A stretch of 64,000 nucleotides of DNA from Armatimonadota bacterium (GTDB lineage Bacteria > Armatimonadota > Fimbriimonadia > Fimbriimonadales > Fimbriimonadaceae), in NCBI GenBank assembly GCA_016223145.1, contig JACRPN010000009.1, positions 62,001 through 126,000 on the forward strand, read 5' to 3'. Below the pieces are notes generated by a model that saw only the letters and a program-made list of their open reading frames with translations, ran no database searches and had not been told where the DNA came from. Position numbers and translations under genes: made by a program. Of the stretch, positions 47,876 through 56,679 are shown in pieces (the stretch's first letter is position 1; each line of letters begins with the position of its first letter).

Positions 47876-49999
47876 TCAGGGCAATCCTTGGATGGACTGC
47901 GTTCGAAGGTCGGGCACGGTCAGGCGATAGCTGTCCGCGACCAGACCCATCGTCGAGGGAAGGATGTCGGTGAACGGAATCGTCGAGGCATTGGACCCAT
48001 TGACGACCTTGAAGTCGTAGTTCGCCGGATTCATGAGCGCGGCCTTGCCGTCAGACACATTGCTCGCGACCGTGTTCGGCGACACCAGAAAGACGCTGTC
48101 TGAGACGATCTGGCCAGAGTCGATGTAGAGGTTGTACCGAAGCAGGTTGCGCTCCGGAACGCGCAGGTCGCTGGACAAATAGCCGGACAGAAAGGCGTAT
48201 TTGGTCCAAGGCGGCGTGTTCAGATTGAACGCTTGCAGGCGCGTGTAAACCGTGCCGCCAGGTTGGACGGCAGCCGAGGCCCAAGTCATGCCACGTCCGT
48301 CGGCGACGATGCTCTCCGACGTGTCGATGAACATGTTGTTCGTGGCCTTGTTGTCCTTGCCGCCACCGATAAGGAGGCCCGACGAGCAGCGCACGAACGC
48401 GTTGCCCGTGACGGTAACGCCGCTCATAAAGTCGTCGAGATAGACCCCGACCACGCGGCAGATCTCGGAGTTGGCCTGCTTGGCGACGACATCCCGAATC
48501 AGGTTGTTTCGAACGATGTTGCCCTGCATGGTCATGTCGCGGCCGATGTAGATCGCGCCAGTGTCGCCCGTCTCCAGGCACACTCGAAAGATCTCGTTGT
48601 TCTCGATGACGATGTCATTCCCGGAGAAAAGAACCCCGTACTCGGGGATGTCGTAGATCGCGTTGTTTGCGACCCTGGTGCCCACGCCCAAAACCTGGAT
48701 GCCCGCTTCGGAGCTTGGCACCAGTCGGCAAGTGTCATGAACCTGGTTATTGGTGATGACGTTGTTGTCGGGTGTCAACGTGGCGCGATCGCCGCCGGAG
48801 ACGTAGATGCCTCCGTAACCGGTGTTGCGGATGTCGTTGGCGTGGATGAGGCACCCGTTGCCGATCATGTAGAGCGCGCGGTTGCCGAGGTTCTTGAACT
48901 CGCAGTTGACAACGTCGATGTCGTTGCTCGAATACGCCACGAGGCCGTGCCCTCGCCCGTTCTTGAATACAAACCCTTCAAACCTCATGTTGGATGCTGA
49001 GGCAAACTGCACGAGCGGGCCCTCTAGGAGGGTCACTTCGGTCTTGGCGGACCCGATCGGGCCGATGGGCCAGTAGTAGATTCGACTCAGGGTTCGATCG
49101 ACGAAGTACTCGCCAGGTCGGTCGAGTTCCTCTAGGGCGTTGATAAGCCGATACCGCATGCCTTCCTTGATCCCGTAGCTGGGGCTAAGGGCGAGCGAGA
49201 TCGCGCCGGTGGCTCGGTTGTAGGAGCTGATGGGAAAGGTGTAGTCAGCCCAGTTGTTGCCGAAGAAGCCCTGGCACCAGGTGTCGGAAAGGGACTGCCA
49301 GGCTCTTGAGCGCTGGGAGCCCGCTTTGAACGAATTGGAGCTTGTGGCCTGCCCGATGGTGGCCCAGCCATACTGCGGCCAGGAGGCGAGATTGGCTGGA
49401 GAGTCATCGACGAGCAACTCCAGCGGCGCGGGGGTCACCGACATCCAGGCGCCTCTTGCTTTAAGCGTCCCCAAGTTCGAGACTCCCTGTCCCGCGAGGT
49501 CGGCGCAGAGCACGCGCTTGGCGGCAGACGCCGGCAGACGCTTGAGAACGGTCTTGTCCTTGACCATGAACCAGGCGCTGATCGTCTTCCCCGCATCCAG
49601 GATCGCGCCGCGCGGGACGACCGACTTGTAGACGATCGGGGCGGCAGCCGTTCCGGAATCAGCGGCGCCAAAACCAAGCGTCGCAGACAGCTTGTAGGTG
49701 CCCGGCATCACGAGAACTTGGGCACCTTCTGCGGAAAGCGAGTTCGACTGCTTGAGCTGGCGGATGCGTGTCTTCGCGCCCTCGAGCGTGGCCTTAGGGC
49801 CGTCGGTCTGCTGCGCGTTTGGCGCGCTCAAGGAGCCCGACCAGGTGTCCTTGCCGTTAGGCGACACATAGATCGTTGTCGGCGTGGCCAGGCCAATCGC
49901 TGCCAATGCGCCGATCAGTGCCGTCAGTGCAGTCTTCGAGTTTGTGCGCCGGTGAGAGCCACCCCATCGCGGCACATGAGTTCGCAGTACCCAAGCCAT
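47876..49999 (-). CDS. Secreted right-handed beta-helix protein (paralogue 2)
   Basis: 707 aa from ATG 49999, with signal peptide (TALTALIGALAAIGLAT) and then PTTIYVSPNGKDTWSGSLSA. The domain order and most rungs match paralogue 1: FKNGRGHGLVAYSSNDID, CLIHANDIRNTGYGGIYVSG, TRVANNAIYDIPEYGVLFSG, IENNEIFRVCLETGDTGAIY, and both end SYRLTVPDLR. A tandem duplication is the simple explanation. Export and location inside the polysaccharide locus suggest that the pair modifies or cleaves the product. The 198 bases between the two genes hold a hairpin with a T-run on the plus strand (about 47793-47838). Confidence 0.85.
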   Translation of the reverse strand: MAWVLRTHVPRWGGSHRRTNSKTALTALIGALAAIGLATPTTIYVSPNGKDTWSGSLSAPNAQQTDGPKATLEGAKTRIRQLKQSNSLSAEGAQVLVMPGTYKLSATLGFGAADSGTAAAPIVYKSVVPRGAILDAGKTISAWFMVKDKTVLKRLPASAAKRVLCADLAGQGVSNLGTLKARGAWMSVTPAPLELLVDDSPANLASWPQYGWATIGQATSSNSFKAGSQRSRAWQSLSDTWCQGFFGNNWADYTFPISSYNRATGAISLALSPSYGIKEGMRYRLINALEELDRPGEYFVDRTLSRIYYWPIGPIGSAKTEVTLLEGPLVQFASASNMRFEGFVFKNGRGHGLVAYSSNDIDVVNCEFKNLGNRALYMIGNGCLIHANDIRNTGYGGIYVSGGDRATLTPDNNVITNNQVHDTCRLVPSSEAGIQVLGVGTRVANNAIYDIPEYGVLFSGNDIVIENNEIFRVCLETGDTGAIYIGRDMTMQGNIVRNNLIRDVVAKQANSEICRVVGVYLDDFMSGVTVTGNAFVRCSSGLLIGGGKDNKATNNMFIDTSESIVADGRGMTWASAAVQPGGTVYTRLQAFNLNTPPWTKYAFLSGYLSSDLRVPERNLLRYNLYIDSGQIVSDSVFLVSPNTVASNVSDGKAALMNPANYDFKVVNGSNASTIPFTDILPSTMGLVADSYRLTVPDLRTQSIQGLP

Positions 50000-50204
50000 G
50001 CTTTCTGTATTCCGTTGCAGGCTCAAATGGACGCCCGTACATATGCCATTCCAACGAAATGAAGGGGCCGTCTCAACGTGCCACCGTCGCACTCAACGTG
50101 CGAGCACGCCCCGGGGGCTGCCCGGCAAGACTGCCGGTATGCTACGCGAGCAAAGCTGGAGCGGCAGCCAGAGCGGGCTCGCGTCGGTATTCAGAAGGCG
50201 ATCA

Positions 50205-51494
50205 ATGAGAGTTGCGGTAGTTGGGGCGGGTTATGTGGGTCTAGTCACGGCGGTTGTGCTGGCGGATATGGGGAACGATGTCATTTGTGTGGACAACGAC
50301 CCAGAGAAAGTCGCGAAGCTGAGGAACGGAGTTTCTCCCATCTTCGAGCCCGGGGTCGAGGAACTGCTGAAGCGCGGACTCGCCGAGGGGTTCCTTTCGA
50401 TTTCCGATTCTGTCGAGGATGCGACGCGCAAGAGCGATATCGTATTCATCGCGGTCGGCACGCCTCCGGGCGTGGATGGCTATCCCGACCTCAGCGCCGT
50501 GCGCAGCGTGGCCGCCCAGATCGGCCGCAGCATCGACAAGAGGACCGTTGTCGTGAACAAGTCCACCGTCCCGGTGGGCAGCGGGAGCCTGGTGGAAGAC
50601 GTGATCCTGGAGCAGGGCGCGGACGGGGGTCTGTTCGACGTCGTCAGCAACCCAGAATTCCTGCGGGAAGGCTCGGCGGTCAACGACACGCGCTTCCCGG
50701 ATCGCATCGTCATTGGGGCAAAGTGCAAGGATGCGGCGGTCCGTCTGGTTGAGCTCTATGCCCCACTCGAAAAGCCCTTCATCGTCACCGATCTCGTCAG
50801 CGCCGAGATGATCAAGTACGCCAGCAACAGCTTTCTGGCGATGAAGATCAGCTATATCAATGCCATCAGCCGGCTTTGCGAGGCCTGCGGCGGCAACGTG
50901 GACGACGTCGCCCGTGGTATGGGAACCGATGCCCGGATCGGCCCACAGTTCTTAAACGCCGGCCTCGGCTGGGGTGGGAGCTGCTTCCCAAAGGACCTTC
51001 TTGGCCTTTACAAGATCGCCCAGCACCATGGTTACGACTTCCACCTCTTGAAGTCTGTGATGGACATCAACGAAGACCAAACCCTGCACGCGCTCGGCCG
51101 GCTGGAAGAGAAGCTCGGGACCTTCGAAGGGAAGACCATCGGCCTGATGGGGCTCTCATTCAAGCCCAACACCGACGACATCCGCGACGCGAAGTCGCTG
51201 GTCATTATCGACGAGGTGCTCAAGCGCGGCGGCCGCGTCCAGGCCTTTGATCCAATCGCCTCTTCTAAGGTCGAGAAGCTCTTTCCCGACGCGCACTATG
51301 TGAAGTCAGTCTTCGATGTGTCGAAAGACGCAGACGCGCTCATCCTCGTGACCGAGTGGAACGAGTTCCGCCAGATCGATCTGGCGCGGCTGGCGGCTCC
51401 AATGCGCAACAGAGTGCTCTTCGACGGCCGACGCATCTACAAGAAGGCTGCTGTCGAAAAGGCGGGCTTTGAGTACATGAGCGTCGGCAGTTGA
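50205..51494 (+). CDS. ugd: UDP-glucose 6-dehydrogenase
   Basis: Makes UDP-glucuronate from UDP-glucose; cytoplasmic, 429 aa from ATG 50205. MRVAVVGAGYVGLVTAVVLA is the NAD loop; VVSNPEFLREGSAVNDTRFP, EMIKYASNSFLAMKISYINA, LGWGGSCFPKDLLGL with Cys260 (the family nucleophile position) and LMGLSFKPNTDDIRDAKSL are all canonical. It starts a plus-strand pair with the next dehydrogenase, divergent from beta-helix paralogue 2. Confidence 0.96.
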   Translation: MRVAVVGAGYVGLVTAVVLADMGNDVICVDNDPEKVAKLRNGVSPIFEPGVEELLKRGLAEGFLSISDSVEDATRKSDIVFIAVGTPPGVDGYPDLSAVRSVAAQIGRSIDKRTVVVNKSTVPVGSGSLVEDVILEQGADGGLFDVVSNPEFLREGSAVNDTRFPDRIVIGAKCKDAAVRLVELYAPLEKPFIVTDLVSAEMIKYASNSFLAMKISYINAISRLCEACGGNVDDVARGMGTDARIGPQFLNAGLGWGGSCFPKDLLGLYKIAQHHGYDFHLLKSVMDINEDQTLHALGRLEEKLGTFEGKTIGLMGLSFKPNTDDIRDAKSLVIIDEVLKRGGRVQAFDPIASSKVEKLFPDAHYVKSVFDVSKDADALILVTEWNEFRQIDLARLAAPMRNRVLFDGRRIYKKAAVEKAGFEYMSVGS

Positions 51495-51731
51495 CGCGAG
51501 CCAGCGCCAGCGGTTTGATGGCCAACCCTATGAGAAGATGCCCCCAAAGCGGCCCTCTGGTATCAGCCGGTAATATTGCCTTAGTTCGCCAGAGCCTCGA
51601 CCTGTTATCGCTGGTGAAAGCGCTCCGTCAGGCCGAGTATCAGATGGGTGCGTCGAGATCACGACGCCATCGCGGGGGAATCACCTATGCCTCGCGCAGG
51701 CCATCGTCAATGGCGCCTTGGAGTTCCAGAA

Positions 51732-53039
51732 TTGAAACGACAGATTCTTGAGAGAATTAGCAACAAAACTGCAAAAATCGGCATAGTCGGCCTAGGGTAT
51801 GTGGGCCTGCCGCTCGGGCTCCGCTACGTTGAATCCGGCTTTGAAGTCCTTGGTTTCGACATAGACCCGAAGAAGATCGAAGCTCTTGGCAAGGGCGAGA
51901 GCTATATCCGTCATATCGGGGAAGACAGAGTTCGAGACGCTGCGCAATCAGGCAAGTTGGCGGCAACCACCGACTTTTCGCGTATTGGCGAAGTTGACAC
52001 GGTCATTTTGTGCGTCCCGACCCCCCTGGGCCAGCACCTAGAGCCCGACATGACGTACATCGTCAGCTCCCTAGATAGGGTCCAGCCTTTTCTGCGGCCG
52101 GGCCAAATGATGTCCTTGGAATCGACCACCTACCCGGGGACCACGAGGGAGCTTGTCGCGCCTTGTGCCGAAAGGGCCGGGTTGAAGATCGGCGAAGACA
52201 TCTTCATCGTGTTCTCACCCGAGCGTGAAGACCCGGGCAACCAGAAGTTCTCGACAGGAAACACGCCCAAAGTGGTTGGCGGCATGACTCCGGCTTGTGT
52301 TGAAGTGGGTGTAGCAGTCTATGAGGCAGCCATCGACAAGGTGGTCCCGGTTTCGTCGCCCGACGTTGCCGAAATGACGAAGCTCCTCGAGAATATCTAT
52401 CGCGCGGTAAACATCGGGTTGGTGAATGAACTCAAGATCTGCTGCGATCGGATGAACATCGACGTGTGGGAGGTCATCGATGCTGCCTCCTCGAAGCCGT
52501 TCGGCTTCACTCCCTTCTACCCGGGTCCCGGGCTTGGAGGCCACTGCATCCCGATCGACCCGTTCTATCTGACTTGGAAAGCGAAGGAATACAACTTCGA
52601 GACTCGATTCATCAGCTTGGCCGGCGAGATCAATCGAGCGATGCCCGAGTTCGTGATTGAAAAGGTGAAAGATGCATTGAACGCCCGCGAGAAGTCCGTG
52701 AGAGGCTCCAAGGTCCTTGTGCTTGGGCTTGCCTACAAGAAGAACATTGACGATGTTCGGGAGTCACCTTCCGTTGAACTGATGACGATGCTCCTGGACC
52801 TTGGCGCCAAGGTCTCCTACGCTGATCCGCTCATGCCGGAGACGCCAAAAATGCGAAGGTACGACTTGGGCCTGAAGAGCGTTGATGTGACACCGGAATC
52901 CGTAAAGGAGTTTGACGTTGTGTTGATTGCCACCGACCATGACATCTTTGACTACGCGATGATTCAGAAGTCGGCAAAGCTCATCATCGATACTCGTGGC
53001 CGGTACCGGGGCGAATTCCCCAACGTGGTCAAGGCCTAG
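51732..53039 (+). CDS. UDP-N-acetylglucosamine/mannosamine 6-dehydrogenase-like (WbpA type)
   Basis: About 435 aa from TTG 51732 (GGAG eight bases upstream; in-frame ATGs at 51648 and 51687 give leaders that look non-conserved). AKIGIVGLGYVGLPLGLRYV binds NAD. FIVFSPEREDPGNQKFSTGN, with TPKVVGG, is the WbpA/TviB-type loop. GPGLGGHCIPIDPFYLTWKA holds the catalytic cysteine (about 272), and LVLGLAYKKNIDDVRESPSV is the C-terminal signature. It likely makes a UDP-N-acetylhexosaminuronate for the polymer. The 237 bases between ugd and this gene contain nothing recognisable. Confidence 0.9.
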   Translation: MKRQILERISNKTAKIGIVGLGYVGLPLGLRYVESGFEVLGFDIDPKKIEALGKGESYIRHIGEDRVRDAAQSGKLAATTDFSRIGEVDTVILCVPTPLGQHLEPDMTYIVSSLDRVQPFLRPGQMMSLESTTYPGTTRELVAPCAERAGLKIGEDIFIVFSPEREDPGNQKFSTGNTPKVVGGMTPACVEVGVAVYEAAIDKVVPVSSPDVAEMTKLLENIYRAVNIGLVNELKICCDRMNIDVWEVIDAASSKPFGFTPFYPGPGLGGHCIPIDPFYLTWKAKEYNFETRFISLAGEINRAMPEFVIEKVKDALNAREKSVRGSKVLVLGLAYKKNIDDVRESPSVELMTMLLDLGAKVSYADPLMPETPKMRRYDLGLKSVDVTPESVKEFDVVLIATDHDIFDYAMIQKSAKLIIDTRGRYRGEFPNVVKA

Positions 53040-53050
53040 GGGTGGGCCAA

Positions 53051-54175
53051 TCAGCGCTTTGAGGAAGACCTAAGAGCTTGCGCGATATGCGAGGCAACGC
53101 GCTTTGGAGTCCAGAGAACCGTTGTGGGAGTTGGGGGAAAGCCACCCGTGAGGCCTTTGCGAAGGACCGCACAAAACTCATCAGGGTTCGTCGGATCGAA
53201 AATCTGACCCGACGGGAGTAGTTCTTCCGCGCAGCCGGCAAATTTCGATGCGATGACGGGTGTTCCGGTAAATATCGCCTCATTGACGACCAATCCCCAA
53301 ACGTCGTCCAAGGTAGGCAGAACCATCAGGTCTGCGCGGCGATAGAGTGCCGGCATCTCTTCAAGAGGCACCTCGTTCAGAAAGAGGAGATCCTCAAGCC
53401 CGGATTCTTGAGCCTGCCGCTGCAAGTTTTCTCGCTCCGGTCCATCCCCTGCCAGCACAAGGCGAAACCTCGTTCCCTCTTTGCGGATCGTCGCACAAGC
53501 TCGGAGGAGAAGGTCTATTCCTTTGAGCCGCACCAATCTGCCCACATAGAGCAGAACCGTGCCGTCGAATCCAACGTCTGCCTTCGGCCCATCCAGTGTG
53601 AAGATGCCCGGGCTGACGCAGTTCTGGATCTGGCAAATCCGGTCCGGCTTCACGCCGAGCTGAAGCAAGTAGTCAGTGGAAGTCTTCCCATAACTAACAT
53701 ACCGGGCTCCCGCCAGCACGAAGCACTTGCGAATAACCTTCTTCGCGAAGCCCACATCCCGCTCGCTGTGGGGTGTGCCGCCCCACCAAATCCAAAAGGG
53801 CTTTCGCGCGATCTTTGAATAGGCCATGCAGAGCGCGGACCGGACTCCCATCTCGATCGAGAGGACGAAGTCTGGACGCGCTTTGCGCAGCTGCTTGAGC
53901 AGGTCGAGCTGTACTTGGAAATAGCGTTGGTCCCTTGCCCCGAGCTTGTTTCGCTTGGTCCATGGAATCGTGATCGAGTGATCGATAACGACACGATACG
54001 GGGCTGCACCTTCCTCGTATTTCTTCCAGGAGGCCCTGTTGGCATGCCCGCCCGAAACGAGGAGCGTCACATCAAGTTCTTCGGCGAGCGCTTCGTAAAC
54101 GGGAACGCGATATGGGGCAACCACGTTCGTTGCGATCAGCAGCCGGGGTTTGGCTTTCGAATCCGGGGAGTTCAT
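53051..54175 (-). CDS. Glycosyltransferase family 4
   Basis: GT-B fold transferase of 374 aa from ATG 54175. The N-terminal domain has LLIATNVVAPYRVPVYEALA; the C-terminal domain has GTVLLYVGRLVRLKGIDLLL, LVLAGDGPERENLQRQA and ADLMVLPTLDDVWGLVVNEA, the E-x7-E nucleotide-sugar site of GT4. It ends with a short basic tail. The donor is unknown. It is convergent with the WbpA-like gene, 11 bases apart. Confidence 0.92.
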   Translation of the reverse strand: MNSPDSKAKPRLLIATNVVAPYRVPVYEALAEELDVTLLVSGGHANRASWKKYEEGAAPYRVVIDHSITIPWTKRNKLGARDQRYFQVQLDLLKQLRKARPDFVLSIEMGVRSALCMAYSKIARKPFWIWWGGTPHSERDVGFAKKVIRKCFVLAGARYVSYGKTSTDYLLQLGVKPDRICQIQNCVSPGIFTLDGPKADVGFDGTVLLYVGRLVRLKGIDLLLRACATIRKEGTRFRLVLAGDGPERENLQRQAQESGLEDLLFLNEVPLEEMPALYRRADLMVLPTLDDVWGLVVNEAIFTGTPVIASKFAGCAEELLPSGQIFDPTNPDEFCAVLRKGLTGGFPPTPTTVLWTPKRVASHIAQALRSSSKR

Positions 54176-54453
54176 GGAGCTTGGGGAACGATGAAGTATG
54201 GCACGGCAAGTCGATCGTGCTTCAGCCCGGGGGGTTGGACGGGCCGTGTCAGACTCATGGCAGGAAAGAGGCCCAATGGAACAAGAGCTGGCGATGGATG
54301 GGGAACTGCGGGGCAAGGCGGTGCGTTGGAGCACACGGGCGCAAGGATTACGGTAATTCGTGTTCTCCAGGCGTTGCCAACTGTCCGTGTTTGATCCGTT
54401 GGTATCCTCAGGGACTGTAAATGCCTCAGGATGTGAAAGGAAGATGCCGAGAA

Positions 54454-54481
54454 TTGGCCTAAACAGGGTCAAAGGTATAAT
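54454..54481 (+). promoter_or_regulatory. Sigma-70-type promoter for the export/polymerase operon
   Basis: TTGGCC (54454-54459), 16-base spacer, perfect TATAAT (54476-54481), about 100 bases before the start codon at 54590. It lies in a 414-base gene-free stretch (54176-54589) that otherwise shows no feature I recognise. Confidence 0.7.
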
Positions 54482-54589
54482 CCACCCCGTTCCTCACCGG
54501 TCACCGGTCGGAGCAGGGCCATGTTGCCTTTGGGCCGACGCCGAACGACAGGGCACAAAACACAGTCCCATTGATCAGGTTCTCTTGCG

Positions 54590-56665
54590 ATGTATAAGGT
54601 TCACTTTCGTCGAATAGCCTTCTTCGGGGTTCTAGGTCTGATTGCAGGACTCGTCCTGTCTGTACTAAGCCCCAAAATCTATGAAGCTCAGACGGGCTTG
54701 ATCGTCGGGACGTCCATGAGGGTAGGGGCATCGAGCGTTCCGGACGACGTGGCCAACATCCTGTATCCTGGCGTGGCCCAGGACCCCATGAGCGAATCGG
54801 ACCTCCTTCGGGGGCAGGGCGTGTTCTTCCGGGCGCTTCAAAACGTCGCGGACCGTCGCGGAGACCCCGGCTTGGTGAACAAGTTCCAGGAGCTCTATGC
54901 GACCTACGACGTCCAGAACCAGCGACAGGTCAACCTGATTTCCAACATTGCGATTTTGTCGGTCAAATACACCGATCCCCAGCTTGCGGCGGACATCGCC
55001 AACGAGATCGCCGTGGTCTATAACGAGACCCGGCGTCGAACCATGAACGAGCGCGTGGCAAAAGCCGTGGATTACGTCAACGGCAACGTGTCGGCGCTGC
55101 AAATCAAGCTGAAAGAAGCTGACAAGGCCCTCGAGGACTATCGTCTCAAGAACAGAGTCGCCCAGTGGGAGACCGCGCAGGGTGCCGTAACGAACGCAAC
55201 GTTCGCCTTCGCCAAAGAGGTCAGCGACACGATGGCGGGCATCGGCCAGCTTGAAGGTGAGCTCCAATCCGACAAGAGGCTCCTAAAGGACCTCTCGGCG
55301 CGCCACAAGAGCCAAGTCCAGACCACCCGCAACCCGGTGGTCCAGCAACTGGAGGGCTATCTCACCGACCTTCAGAAGAGGCGCGCCGAACTAGCGGGAC
55401 GCTATATGGACGATGCTCCAGCGGTGCGGGAACTGGACGCAGCCATTCAAGACATACAGGGGCGGCTGACGCGCGAGCGGACCAACAACCCTGACGTGAT
55501 CGCCGGTTCGCTTGACAATTTGGACACCGTGACGGAGCAGGTGCGCTTGAGGGTCGCCACCAACGAATCGCGCCTCAAGGGCCTTAAGCGGGCTTTGACC
55601 CAGCAGCAGCAGGCGGCCCAGGTCAATGAAAACCAGAAGAACTCGATCATCCTAGACAGCTCTGCGATCCGTGAGCTCGAGCGCGAGCGAGCCATCTTGG
55701 AGGGCAGCTACTCCCGCTATAAGAGCGTCGCCGAAGAGCTTGTGACGCGAGAGAACACTGCGGCAGCCGCGGCGGAGGTGTTCTTCGACGCCGTTCCTCC
55801 TCGAGAACCTGTCGCGCCAGACGCAGTGAAGCTGACCTTGATCTGCCTGGTCGCAGGGATTTGCCTTGGAACGGTCTACAGCTTCAGCCTGGAAACGATG
55901 AAGGTCCGAATCCATACGGCCTCCCAGCTTCACGATCTTACGGGACTGCCGGTGGTCGCCTCCATGCCCATTCTGACTCGAGGTACGCCGAGGCAGCGAA
56001 CGATGGCCCTCGCGCAAGGAAACAAGGGTCCGAGCGAGGCCTTTCGATACCTGGCGATCTCGTTGCTGGCCTCGGAAAGCTCCGACCTTGGCTCCGCCGT
56101 ATTCACGAGCGTTACCGGAGTCAATCGGGCCCAGCCGGCGACTGAGTTTGCGATTGCATCGGCGAAGATGGGCAAGCGCGTGCTGCTCGTGGACTGCGAT
56201 TTCGGCGACAGCCTGATCTCGTCCGCATTCGAAATGTCGGACAAGTCCGGTGTGGCTGAAATGCTCTCCAAAGCGGCTCTGCCTTCCGGAGATTCGGATG
56301 CCATCGGATATGCGACCAAGCACAGCGGGCTTTCCGTCTTGCCAGTTGGCGAAACCGGCGGCTCCGTGGTCTCCGACTTCGGCCTGACAACACTGGCCAC
56401 GCTCGCAGCCGGGCTTCAAGAGAGGTTCGACTTGGTCGTGTACGTGGTCCCAGCTTGCGACGGATCGTCTGACGCGGCATTGATCGGTTCTCAGGTGGAC
56501 CAAGTGTTCCTGGTGGTGTCTGCACGAAGGACGCCATTCCGGAACATCCCGATGGCTTGTGAACTGATGAAGCGCGCCGGAGCCAAGGAAGTCGGCGTCG
56601 TGCTGGCTGAAGCGACGCCGGGCGAGGAGCCGTTCACCGGCCAAGCCGGACGATCGGCGGCTTAG
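54590..56665 (+). CDS. Wzz/BY-kinase-like chain-length protein with inactive P-loop
   Basis: 691-aa inner-membrane protein. TM1 (FFGVLGLIAGLVLSVLS) is followed by a Wzz domain, long coiled-coil region (about 150-390), GNVR-like segment (RELERERAILEGSYSRYKSV), TM2 (LTLICLVAGICLGTVYSFSL) and a cytoplasmic BY-kinase-like domain (about 455-680). In that domain the Walker A that should read PGEGKS is TGVNRAQPATEF, so the catalytic Lys/Ser are gone, while Walker A' (GKRVLLVDCDF) survives. No C-terminal tyrosine cluster exists. It probably acts as a chain-length/export scaffold without kinase activity. First gene of a Wzz-Wzy-Wzx set behind a good promoter. Confidence 0.9.
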   Translation: MYKVHFRRIAFFGVLGLIAGLVLSVLSPKIYEAQTGLIVGTSMRVGASSVPDDVANILYPGVAQDPMSESDLLRGQGVFFRALQNVADRRGDPGLVNKFQELYATYDVQNQRQVNLISNIAILSVKYTDPQLAADIANEIAVVYNETRRRTMNERVAKAVDYVNGNVSALQIKLKEADKALEDYRLKNRVAQWETAQGAVTNATFAFAKEVSDTMAGIGQLEGELQSDKRLLKDLSARHKSQVQTTRNPVVQQLEGYLTDLQKRRAELAGRYMDDAPAVRELDAAIQDIQGRLTRERTNNPDVIAGSLDNLDTVTEQVRLRVATNESRLKGLKRALTQQQQAAQVNENQKNSIILDSSAIRELERERAILEGSYSRYKSVAEELVTRENTAAAAAEVFFDAVPPREPVAPDAVKLTLICLVAGICLGTVYSFSLETMKVRIHTASQLHDLTGLPVVASMPILTRGTPRQRTMALAQGNKGPSEAFRYLAISLLASESSDLGSAVFTSVTGVNRAQPATEFAIASAKMGKRVLLVDCDFGDSLISSAFEMSDKSGVAEMLSKAALPSGDSDAIGYATKHSGLSVLPVGETGGSVVSDFGLTTLATLAAGLQERFDLVVYVVPACDGSSDAALIGSQVDQVFLVVSARRTPFRNIPMACELMKRAGAKEVGVVLAEATPGEEPFTGQAGRSAA

Positions 56666-56679
56666 GAACTCCGTACAGC

